Source: Massospora cicadina
Taxonomy: Eukaryota > Entomophthoromycota > Entomophthoromycetes > Entomophthorales > Entomophthoraceae
Assembly: GCA_022478985.1 (NCBI GenBank)
Contig: JAKSZP010014543.1
Location: forward strand, 62,001-126,000
Direction of reading: 5' to 3'
Length of the DNA: 64,000 bases
Part shown: positions 23,334 to 32,909 of the stretch, one piece after another
Numbering within the stretch: position 1 is the first letter of the stretch
Layout: each line of letters begins with the position of its first letter
Program-made: the position numbers and the translations under genes
Notes under the pieces: generated by a model
The model's database searches: none
Told to the model about the DNA's origin: nothing
Seen by the model: the letters and a program-made list of their open reading frames with translations, nothing else

Positions 23334-24951
23334 TGTAAGTCTTGGGGATCAGCCTTTACAACTGGATAGGGAGCAGCATCCCTTTCGGACTAAAAGGGGC
23401 CAAAGGCCCAAGTGGACCCCCTGTCACAGTTGAGCAACCTGGCGCACGTGGTTGATGAGCTCTTGGTAACTGCCCTTCCACCTAGAGATATCCAAATCTC
23501 TCCCCTCCCCCTCCCCAACCCTGATAAAATTAATAGAGGGGATCTGCCAGGAGATCATGCAGGCCAGGGGCCTTGGGCAGGCCCCTGGGACCCCCACTTA
23601 CCAGGGAAAATTTACCAAAATTTTGAAGAAACTGCCAGCGCAAGTATCAGAGCCCAGCCTGCAGATTCTGGACTAACAGAGCTGGTCTGGACTGTCAGGT
23701 CTGAGAATCATATTGGAACTCAATTTGGGTTTTGAACCAGGCCACCAGTGACTCAGACCAGTTGCCCCCACCCCTCAGAACAGATCTGAGAAGCTCAGAT
23801 TGCATAGACAACCAAATCAAGAGTTTGGACTGGGTTGTGGACAACTGAGCACCAAGGCCACAGCCCCCCAGGACGAATCTGGGAAATCCAAACTGCTTGA
23901 GCTGCCTGACTCAAATGGTCAAGGCCTGGATCGGTACCATTGACCTGGTCTGGCCCCAAAAATTTGGGAAAATCAGCAAAAGTTTTTTTTGATTTTTGCC
24001 AAGATTTTGGAAACCATCCATCCACTCCCCCACCCGCCAGCCAACCAAACCCCATCGTCAATCCCCAACCTCCCAATACTTAAGGCAACTGCTCTGTCAA
24101 TGGGCAGTTGTCAGTTCATTCTCTATTCTCCTCATGCTTTGCGCCAAAATAAAGTTGATTACCCCAAACGCCTTGTTGACAGACTCCACCTGTTGTTTTT
24201 CCTATTCAAAATTCTGCTAATCAATCTGGAAAAGTGCGCCGCTGCCCAAATAATTATCCCAATGATCGCCAAATGGGTCATCCAGTCACTTGACCCCACC
24301 ACGTGGTGGTGGATCATATCCACGGTGAACTGCCTTGCTCTCAATGATGGAGTCAACTCTCCATCCTTTTTCACATATCCGTTAAATGTGAACACATCCA
24401 TTTACTTTGCCAACAGGCTTTCCAAGAGCGCTCCCCTATCAGAGCAGCCTCAGGGCGCCCCTGCCCTGAGGCCTGCGAGCTCAGCCCCCACACCTGGCTC
24501 ATCCACCATTGATCCCACCCACCTAAGGGCCCCAGAGTACCCTGACCAAGGGGAACTCAGCCCCAACGCTCGTCTTGGGCCTGTTTTCCCCTCCAAAAGC
24601 ACCCCTGTTTGCGCGGTGGGTTTTGTGCCGCCCCTCTATGATGCACAGACCCGCCTACCCATAACTGAAGGCCAGCAACCGCGCACCCTGGAGGAGTCAT
24701 CATCCTCCCCACCTCTCCCACCCTTGGGGGTTGCCCCGCAAGACTCGCGGTTGCCCCCATTGCAACCATCTGGTTGGCCTTGGGGGCCTTTGGTACATCT
24801 ATAAACATTTACTTTCCTCACGTCCCTACTAGATCCCCCCTTCTTCTAGTCGCATGGACCGCTGTACCCTTGGCATTCTGGGCTCTCCACTGGGTGCTCA
24901 CACACCCTGACTGGGAGCCCAATCTAATTCTTATCAGCCGTTTCCATGAAT
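23334..24951 (+). mobile_element. Solo LTR X (relative of element C LTR)
   Basis: A 1618-bp insertion with exact GTTGG on both sides (23329-23333, 24952-24956). It starts TGTAAGTCT as the element C LTR does and ends CATGAAT, apparently a decayed CTGACA. Near 23425-23485 it shares with the LTRs of C and K a block around GTTGGGTAACAG. It is more GC-rich than its surroundings. Confidence 0.82.
23989..24804 (+). CDS. Unidentified 271-residue open frame inside solo LTR X
   Basis: This is the longest open frame in the window. I recognise no domain. Residues about 65-125 are hydrophobic and may span a membrane; the rest is rich in Pro, Ser and Gly. It lies wholly inside an LTR, next to a second short hydrophobic frame (24774-24962). 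The lack of stops may simply reflect GC-rich sequence, so coding status is doubtful. Confidence 0.25.
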   Translation: MIFAKILETIHPLPHPPANQTPSSIPNLPILKATALSMGSCQFILYSPHALRQNKVDYPKRLVDRLHLLFFLFKILLINLEKCAAAQIIIPMIAKWVIQSLDPTTWWWIISTVNCLALNDGVNSPSFFTYPLNVNTSIYFANRLSKSAPLSEQPQGAPALRPASSAPTPGSSTIDPTHLRAPEYPDQGELSPNARLGPVFPSKSTPVCAVGFVPPLYDAQTRLPITEGQQPRTLEESSSSPPLPPLGVAPQDSRLPPLQPSGWPWGPLVHL

Positions 24952-25556
24952 GTTGGGGATAGCTAACCATGAGCTATCATAACCAAGGGCTTAAACCAGT
25001 ATTCTCAGAACACTAGATGCATCTAAATAGAAGAAATAGTGGATTTACTGGTATGGTAGTTGCCCACAGATATAATATTAGGAGAGGAAAAATGGAAGGG
25101 AGTCCCTTGAATTTTGAGGTGGTAGATTGGAATTGTTAGCACTTTAGTAAATAACTTAAATAGTGTTTGCATAATACAAATATTTTTATTGACTGAAAAT
25201 CTTAACCATATGAATGCTTTGGTTTTATATACAATCCAACTTCCTGGACTTAACTATGCTTAATTGATTTTAAAACAGTGCATTATTATTCTCTAGAGCT
25301 TATAGAATTGCAACATGCATATGATTTTAAAAAGTAGTGGAAATCGTCTCAGTCTCATTGTAATTTCATTTTGGTGCGATTAATTGACTCAATATTATTG
25401 AAATAAAGATAATTGAAACAATTAATTAAATACTTTCACTAGAATTATTCATTTGCTATGCAATTATTTGATCTAACTTCATCACATATCCACTTGATTT
25501 TATGGATGTTATCTGTAATCTCAGAAATTTTACTAATGTCAGGATTTACCCTGACA

Positions 25557-26056
25557 CTTTATTCTGGGACCAGTTTCTGCCTAGTGCTCTTATGACTTAC
25601 CATATTAGCTACCACCAGATTCTCAAAATGTCTCCCTTCCACATTCTATATAGGTGACAACCTGGGATACCCACTCTACTAGCCAAAGATGTCTTTAATG
25701 GTAAGACAGATAACCATGACAAGGCTATGAGAAGGTTGTCCCAACACATCATTCAGCTACAATCTGAGACTATGGATAACTTAGCTAAAATGGTAACTAA
25801 AGAGGGCCAGGCTGCCAATGAGTACATGCCTCCATTGGCCACCTTGCAACTTTCTGATTTGGTTATTATACTACCCTAATCATATTACAGCTAGAAGTGA
25901 GAAACTTGGCTCCATCTGTGAGGGACCTTTTGTAATCACCTATAAGAGGGGTAGTGAATATTCTATCAAGCTCCTTGCTACAGGAATTGATATTAACTGA
26001 GCTCATGGACGTCTCTTGCAACCTTATTCTGCCCCTAATACTCTTGAAGGGGGTAA
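25557..26056 (+). pseudogene. Element B integrase, tail, and polypurine tract
   Basis: Continuation of the integrase cut at 12396. It carries a L-P-S-A-L-M-T-Y segment, then a coiled region with T-K-E-G-Q-A-A-N near 25797-25826, then a GPY/F-like region. The polypurine tract (CTTGAAGGGGG, about 26042-26053) precedes the 3' LTR. Confidence 0.85.
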
Positions 26057-26472
26057 TGTCAGACAATTACAAGTCCAATTAGGTGAAAAGAGTATAATGA
26101 TGGTGAATTAGTCAGGTATTATATAAAAAAACCTGGCCAATTCTCAGTGAAATCTGTCTAATTAGAGTAATTCTTCTCCACTTCAAACCAAGACAAAAGC
26201 CATAGATACTGGCACTCTGACACCCTAAACTCTTCAGTGAAATAGCTCAACAGTCCTGGATCTCTGACCAAGCACCAACTTGAATTTGGTATAGGTTTCC
26301 GTGAGAAAACCACACCTATTTACAGACCTAAAGGTGGTTTAGGTGGATAAAATATTATCCTGTAAATCATCAATTAGGAGCTGTGGTAATTGGCCAAACT
26401 ACCAACCCTTTCCAGATGGCTGATTGGCGGGATTACATTAAAATGCTCCCCATTATTATATTATTCCAGGAG

Positions 26473-29425
26473 TGTACATCCCAGGGAACAGCCTCTGGGT
26501 GTCAATTGGGCCATTTTCCCATTCCCAAGCAAGAAGGTACTGAAGAGGATGGCCATACCCCTCATTACTCAGTGTAACAAACGGAAATCATCTGAAAGGA
26601 TGAATTTTTGAACGTTACAATCTGATTGGTTCATTTGGTTAATTCAAACTGAACCAATTGGAATTGTTGGGTATGGTGGAGTGGGTGGTCAGACTCGAAG
26701 GGCTGGGCTGAGCTGCTCTGACCATTCCTTAAGCTCAGCAGGCTTAAGGAATGAATCAGAGAGGCTCCTCAGAAGTGACTTTATAAAAGTCAAACTCGAT
26801 GTTCTTGAATTCCAAGTTGAAATTCTGAGTCTTGGCCTTGTTCCCTCCAGTTCAGTCTTTTATTATTTTTAAAATAAAAATAAAGTTCTTTTGAGGTGTC
26901 GCGCCTCACTTACCTGATATTTTCAGGTTTGGGTTTGTGATAGGGGACCTCATATTAGTGACAGTCTGGCCTCATCACTCCATTTGCCGCCGCATGGGCA
27001 TTTCTGAGATTTGATGAGAAAAGGTTCACCTCGCCTGTGCCTAAGTCTTTCTGGTTAGGTTGCCCACCTGGAATGCCGCCGCGTGGGCATTTCCAGGATG
27101 AAATGGATGGGGTCTGGGATCCCCGCCTGTGACATTATTCCAACTTCATTTTGCTTCTGGTTGGAGGTGGTCCTGTCCCTCAGAGGATTTCCATTTTGTC
27201 CCAGCTGTTGAGGAAACTGGCGCTGGGCCAACCCAGTGACCGATGGCCAGCCCTGCGACATCAGTGAAATTTGAGGGTCTGCCAAATTTCAGGTTCCCAC
27301 CAATTCCAGCGGCTGTGTCCGAGGGCACCTGTTCCCAGAAGGTTCCCTCAACCCTGGAAAGTCCCAAAAGGGGAGGATATTCGCCCCAACACCAGCACCA
27401 TGGGGTCAACCCCACTGCCAGTAGGACTGAGGAAAGCGCCTTCCCAGTTGGGATGGGAAGGCCATTCTCAGGCCTGACAGCGCAAAGGGGATGGCCCATG
27501 GCCAGCGCTGTTTCGCACCTTCTGGGGCTATCATTGGGGAAAGCGCCTTCCCGGTCAGGATGGGAAGGCCATTCCTAGTGGTAGCCTCTGGGAGGTGGTG
27601 ATTTGGCCAGGTGTTGGGTACGAATGTCCTTACCTGTTGGGGCTTACTCCAACAGCCCAGTTTCCAGTTTCCGTCCCCCCCATTTCCCCTTGAGAGGATC
27701 CTTCTTGGGGCTCGAGGTGACTTGCCCTGAGAAGACCTCTCACCGACAATTTCCTCCCGAAATAGTGGCTCTCTGCCCCCAGAGGGCTGTTTTAGCAGGG
27801 GGTGATGTAACAAATGGAAATCATCCAAAAGGATGAATTTCTGAACATTACATTCTGATTTGTTCATTCAGTTAATTCAAACTGAACCAATCAGAATTGT
27901 TGGGTATGGTGGAGTGGGTGGTCAGACTTGGAGGGCTGGGCTGAGCCGCTCCAACCATTCCTTAAGCTCAGCAGGCTTAAGGAATGAATCAGAGAGGCTC
28001 CTCGGAAGTGACTTTATAAAAGTCAAACCTGACCTTCTCAAATTTAAGTTGGAATTCCAAGTCTTGGCCTTGGTCCCCTCCAGTTCAGTCTTTTATTATT
28101 TTTAAAATAAAAATAAAGTTCTTTTGAGGTGTTGCGCCTCACTTACCTGATATTTTTGGGTTTGGGTTTGTGATAGGGGACCTCGTATTAGTGACAGTCC
28201 AGCCTCATCACTCCATTTGCCGCTGCGTGGGCATTTCCAAGATTTGATGAGAAAAGGTTCGCCTCGCCTGTGCCTAAGTCTGTCTGGTTAGGTTGCCCGC
28301 CTGGAATGCCGCCGCGTGGGCATTTTCAGGATGAAATGGATGGGGTCTGGGATCCCCACCCGTGACACTCAGGGCAATCTTGCTCACATGGTAGAAGAGC
28401 GCTGGGTAACAGCTCTTCCACTTCAGATCCCACTTCCAGTACCCACACTCTCCTCAGCAGAACTGCTATGAGGAATCAGTGAAATCTGTGCTGAGATCAC
28501 CAAAATAAAATCAATCTCAACTAATTCAAGTGGCAACCAGCCTGATGCTCAGATTTCAAATGGTCAAAAAGGTATGAAGGCTGATCTATCAACTGGAATA
28601 CCCAACAGTTGTGATTTGGTTAACATGATTGGAAAAATCTCCCCCTCCCAAATCTGTTGGGCATTACCACCAATGGGCAGGTAATAGCATTGGACACCAT
28701 AGACAAAGTTTTGAAGTGTCCTGCTGGAAAATCAGGTGTTGCACCTGATGCAATGCCACTGACTGAACAAATGGCCCAGTGACTGAGCATGGGCGGGTTG
28801 GGCGTCCTGAACCCGTTCCCAACCAAATGATCTCACCCTTATATGGGGTAGCCTTGGAGGATTCCCACCGCTCACTGGGCCAAATGCTGTTGCACCAACT
28901 GTCAGAAATGTAGCCAAGCCTTGGTTTGGATATTTGAGGTCAAACTGACAGCAACTCAGCCTGCTGCTGAATTTTTTGATGTCAGTTCCCAGGGAACTAA
29001 CCTGCCAATTCCAAAATAATTTGCCAGTTAGGTCAAACTTGCGGGACCCAATCCTGGCTTGGTTTCCCTCCAAATTGATGACTATTTAATCAGTTGCATT
29101 GCACTGAGAAAATTGTTGGTCAATTTTCCTTTTTAAATTTTCTATTAAAAACCTTTCCCAAAATCTAATTTTTATAAATTGAGAATTAAGTCGCCTTTTC
29201 CTCCAACACTCTCATACCCCTCAGGATTAACAGCCATGGTTGTCTGGTATTTTATTTTATGCCTGTACAAAATTTTGGCTCATCAGCAGATATTGGTGGA
29301 ACTCCTTTCTAGTTCCATATTTGCCATATCAACAGCAGTGCCTTGGGCATTTTGGTTTACCATTCAGGTGCTTTGGCATCTGGGCTAGCAGGCCAGAATA
29401 ATTCTTACTTGCTGTTCACCTGACA
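26473..29425 (+). mobile_element. Solo LTR K (relative of element C LTR), split by a 1.8-kb element
   Basis: It is flanked by exact AGGAG (26468-26472 and 29426-29430), begins TGTACATCC and ends CCTGACA. Without the inner insertion it is about 1153 bp, close to the 1.23 kb of element C LTRs, with which it shares the block near 28370-28420 and the 3' end. A hydrophobic 69-residue open frame lies at 29179-29388. Confidence 0.87.
26573..28367 (+). mobile_element. Small non-autonomous LTR element (TRIM-like)
   Basis: Two 562-bp LTRs (26573-27134 and 27806-28367), both TGTAACAAA...GTGACA, enclose 671 bp. Exact target duplication CTCAG (26568-26572 and 28368-28372). The inner part has no gag or pol similarity that I can see. 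It holds two copies of a GGAAAGCGCCTTCCC-type segment (near 27430 and 27538). A purine-rich GGGGGTGA precedes the right LTR. Strand follows that tract. No TGG primer site follows the left LTR. Confidence 0.9.
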
Positions 29426-29849
29426 AGGAGGCAATCTCATACCTACAATCTAAGCTTTATCAATGTGATATGACTCTCTGATTCAGTATTAGCTGAATCA
29501 TCATTTAGCTAAATTGGGAAGCCCCTCGTCTATTCTGAATTCCATTGCCTCCCTCTACTAAGCTTCAAATTAATGTAAATACTAAGTGTGATCAATGTAA
29601 TGAGGGTTCTTTTTCCTTAATACCCTAGCTATTATTAATAAATAAAATCATATAAAAATTCAAATCTCCTTGTTGTCTCTGTTATAATCTTTTTATTTAA
29701 ATTTAAAATGGCCATCACATGTTTTAACTACTCCAGTGATGGCTATATTGTTGTAATCCTGTGCAATTAGCATCAGCAAACACTTACCATTGCCATGATT
29801 CCAACAACCTGCAAGCACCAATGTGCCAGGATTCTAACAATGTCAGACT

Positions 29850-30584
29850 ACATTACAAGCTTAAGTATAAATTTTATATTTTATGTAAATTAATTTCTTT
29901 TTCTAACACTTTTTCCAGTTTTTTTGGTTAATTTATGTGTTTTGAAAAAGTTGAATAAATCCACTAATCTTTTTTATATTATGATTTCATAAATTAAAAT
30001 TTTAATATTCCATCCTTTTCACTTGGGAGTTGTTTTTAATTCAAATTTATGAATTTTCTTTAATAATTGATAGCTTTTCAGGAGCATGTTACCTTTAAAG
30101 ATATCTGTAACTATGCACATCTCAAAATAAAATCTAATAATTTCAGATTTACTGAAATAGTGTAGGGAGTATTTGTGTTTTTTGGTTGTCACTTATCTTA
30201 ACTAGTCTGCGCCAAATAGCATAATTGATTAAATGCTTAATTCGATCAACTTGAAGTCGACTAGATTTTAGTTTGAGCATTTTATGCTAAACAATCCGCA
30301 AACAATTTTTCTAAAACTAGTCAACTACAAATCTGTCATTTCAAACAGTCATGGCGACACACGTGGATTCAAAAACCACCTCAGATAATAGTATTTTCCC
30401 AGTTTAAGCTAGTTGAAATATGTGATAGGGCCTTACAAAATACAAACTCTTGGAACGCTATTATTTGTTATATTATTGTTTGCTAGAATAAACTAAACAA
30501 ATCATAGAACTTCCTAAACTAGAATACTTTGTTATATTGCAGTATCCTTATTACCCAGTTTCATATATTGATTCAATCTTCAAA
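29850..30584. other. AT-rich upstream region of the PI synthase gene
   Basis: No reading frame or repeat is recognised between the end of the element B complex and the host gene. The promoter must lie here, but no clear TATA or other element can be assigned. Confidence 0.5.
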
Positions 30585-31533
30585 ATGACCAGCCTTAATG
30601 AAGGGGAAGGTAGCACATGTTCGGTACAAAAGAGGTTTGAAGGGAATCGGAATAAATCAGATATTGATATTCGTAAAGTTTTCCTCTTTGTCCCCAATCT
30701 TATAGGTAATTAATATTTTGGCTGTTATATTCTGCATCTGCTGTTTATATATATTTGGCAATTCGTTGTTGCTTCGCTTTCATCTCATAACTGTGTAGGA
30801 TATCTTAGGATTTTTCTTGCTGGCGTTGCTCTTTATTACATGGAGAGAAATACGACCTACTGCGTGATTAGTTATTGTGTATCGTGTGCATTGGATGCTT
30901 TAGATGGATTTGCAGCTCGATATTTTAATCAATGCAGCAAGTTTGGTGCAGTTTTAGACATGGTTACGGACAGGTGTACCACAACTTGTCTGCTTTGTTA
31001 TTTGGCTCATATCTACCCCAAATGGTCAATATTTTTTCAATTCCTTATCTCTTTGGATGTCTCAAGTCATTACATGCACATGTATAGGTATATTTGATTT
31101 ATTCCGTGATTGTAATCTATTTTGTTTTTTAGCTCTCTTACTTTGGGAGCTGCCAGTCACAAATCTGTTTCAAAAAAGCAGAACTTTCTGTTGCAAGCCT
31201 ACTATAACAGCAAGGTATGGTCGCTCTGAAGTGTACAATATTGAGAATTTATAGGTCGTGCTATTTTTGGTTTGCGCTGGAAACGAACTGTTTTTTATTG
31301 CTCTATATCTTAGAAAAGCAGAACCTATATTTCAAGGTATTCAATTACCATAGCCATTATATTATACCATTTTATATAGTTTATAACATATAAGCTTAGA
31401 AACTTGGTTTTGGCTGGCCGTTTTTATGTTTCCTGTTTTCCTTTTCAAGAATATCCTAAATGTGATCCAGTTTTCCGGGGCAGCTCAATCATTGGCTCAA
31501 GTAGATGTCAAAGCTCATCTTAAAACGTCTTGA
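30585..31533 (+). CDS. PIS1: CDP-diacylglycerol-inositol 3-phosphatidyltransferase (phosphatidylinositol synthase)
   Basis: The spliced frame has 235 codons plus TGA. Exons: 30585-30705, 30799-31087, 31133-31214, 31255-31336, 31400-31533; introns of 93, 45, 40 and 63 bp, all GT-AG. The protein has the CDP-alcohol phosphatidyltransferase signature D-G-x2-A-R-x8-G-x3-D-x3-D at residues 76-98, with Asp 73, 76, 94 and 98 as expected metal-binding and catalytic residues. It makes phosphatidylinositol from CDP-diacylglycerol and myo-inositol in the ER membrane. Hydrophobic segments and conserved P-N-L-I-G-Y (37-42), S-L-D-V-S-S-H and C-A-G-N-E-L-F-F segments match the family, and the length is slightly above the usual 210-230. 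The start is the only ATG giving a family-like N terminus. No stop or frameshift interrupts it, so it looks functional. Intron boundaries were deduced by eye. Confidence 0.93.
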
Positions 31534-32739
31534 AGCTAACCGAACTAGAGACCTTGCTCTTTTTTGTAACTAAACACTTTTTTCGAAATGTGTTTTCGAG
31601 TATTGCTGATGTCAAATCCCTTTATAGTTTCATAACCTAAAATAATATCCCTTAAAATAAATATTTTTCTATTTTTGTTTTTTGCTTAAGTTGAAGCTTA
31701 AGTCAAAACTTTAAGTTTCACACGAGCAGCGTTTAAGCCTTAACTATCTCTAAATAGATTTTATCTCTTAAATTTCGTTTAAATTGCTAGTGCAGATTAG
31801 TCACAAAGCTTCCAAACGATCTATAAGGTTTTATTTTTTTTATAGCGATTGTCTTGCCAACCCTTTCTCTATATTGCACTTTTATATAAATTCTTATCTC
31901 AAACATTTCTACTATAATTGATTTGATGTACGGATATTTGATTAGATCTGATTTTGAACTTAATTGAAATTGCGCATTAATACACAATTATGTTAGTAAG
32001 TAAGCACTTCATATGCTTGCACTCTGTTGTTAAAACTTCTGTTGCCGATGTCAAAGTTTCGCAAAGAAATTATGTCCAAATAAAGTTTGGTACATATGTT
32101 TTTATTTTAAGTCAATACCTTAATTTTCTAAAAAAATATAAAGTATTTTAGTGCTGTTTGATTATAATGATAGAGTTGCTTTTATTTCAGTGCCTTAAAT
32201 ATTTATATTTAATACTGGCACAACTTATCAGTGATGAAAATGGCTATACCATAACAGAATAAATCATTTGTACCTTTTAGTTAAATCTACCAGTGGTGCT
32301 GGGTCAATTAATTAAGCATTTGTGGAGATTGCTCATAAGCTGACATAAAAACTTATTAAACTAATGTAATAGAGGAACCAAACCCAATTAATTTTAATTC
32401 CTCACATAAATAAAGCTTTTATATACATAGATACTGTACTCAAATCTATAAGGGATATCTGCCACCTAAAATTACCATGTAACAGTCAGTATGTAGTTCT
32501 TTTATAACTTTTTATTTTAAAGACATCATATTTTGATATACGAATCTTAAATTGAATAGTTATAAAGTATATAAATTATCTTATATATAAGTGATTAAAT
32601 ATGGCTGTTTAAAATGTTTATTATGCTCAATTATAATTTATAGCTTTATTGAATTTAATAAAAAGCATTGGGGTTTATAAACTAGGAGTATAAAAAAGCT
32701 GAAGGTATTACTTTATAATAACAGTCATTTATTAAAAAG
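31534..32739. other. AT-rich intergenic region
   Basis: I see no gene, RNA or repeat here. The short open frames show no family resemblance. Confidence 0.5.
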
Positions 32740-32755
32740 TATTGTAATAGGTCAA

Positions 32756-32893
32756 AAGGGTGGTTAGCCTGGCAGGGTAATTCCTGCTTCCACCCTAGTG
32801 CAAGTTTTGTTCAATACAAGTTCAAAACCTGTACTGGCTAGAAAAATTCTTGGTGTGTATATTTGTCCCAAGGTCAACCCATCTCAAATACCT
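32756..32893 (+). mobile_element. tRNA-derived SINE, copy 1
   Basis: A 138-bp unit is flanked by exact 16-bp direct repeats TATTGTAATAGGTCAA (32740-32755 and 32894-32909). It holds an A-box-like TGGTTAGCCTGG (32761-32772) and a B-box-like AGTTCAAAACC (32819-32829), the split promoter of RNA polymerase III. A second copy lies at 56455-56595 on the other strand. A long target duplication is typical of LINE-driven insertion. Confidence 0.85.
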
Positions 32894-32909
32894 TATTGTA
32901 ATAGGTCAA

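Larger units (their letters stand above)
12397..25556 (-). mobile_element. Element D: - strand gypsy element, split by L, E and X
   Basis: The flanks are CTCTA (12392-12396) and CTTTA (25557-25561), a 5-bp target duplication with one transition. The LTRs are about 632 bp when the insertion X is removed. On the minus strand the order is LTR, gag, protease, RT, RNase H, integrase, polypurine tract, LTR. L and E both interrupt RNase H; X interrupts the 5' LTR. Removing L restores a continuous RNase H frame. Confidence 0.9.
23301..25556 (-). repeat. Element D 5' LTR (right copy), split by solo LTR X
   Basis: The pieces 23301-23333 and 24957-25556 together match 12397-13028, with close agreement over the last 600 bp. 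Insertion X lies between, flanked by GTTGG. Confidence 0.9.
6790..29806 (+). mobile_element. Element B: Ty3/gypsy element split by nested insertions
   Basis: The + strand parts are LTR 6790-7881, primer site, gag, protease, RT, RNase H and integrase to 12396. The integrase continues at 25557, followed by the polypurine tract and the 3' LTR from 26057. Element D (12397-25556) splits the integrase. Solo LTR K (26473-29425) splits the 3' LTR. With D removed, the integrase homology runs on from 12396 to 25557. Confidence 0.9.
26057..29806 (+). repeat. Element B 3' LTR, split by K
   Basis: The pieces 26057-26472 and 29431-29806 match 6790-7881, except that about 296 bp present in the left LTR are absent here. 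A further imperfect copy of the last 30 bases of the LTR follows to about 29850. Confidence 0.88.

Noticed and set aside
27146..27867. Overlapping open frames on both strands in the TRIM-like interior
   Set aside because: GC-rich repeated DNA gives open frames in several readings; none resembles a known protein and they cross LTR borders.
29179..29388. Host membrane protein gene of 69 codons
   Set aside because: It lies inside solo LTR K and is shared in part with other LTRs, so it belongs to the repeat.
32756..32893. A genuine tRNA gene
   Set aside because: A- and B-box-like motifs are present but no cloverleaf can be drawn with paired acceptor ends, and the unit has SINE-type target duplications.
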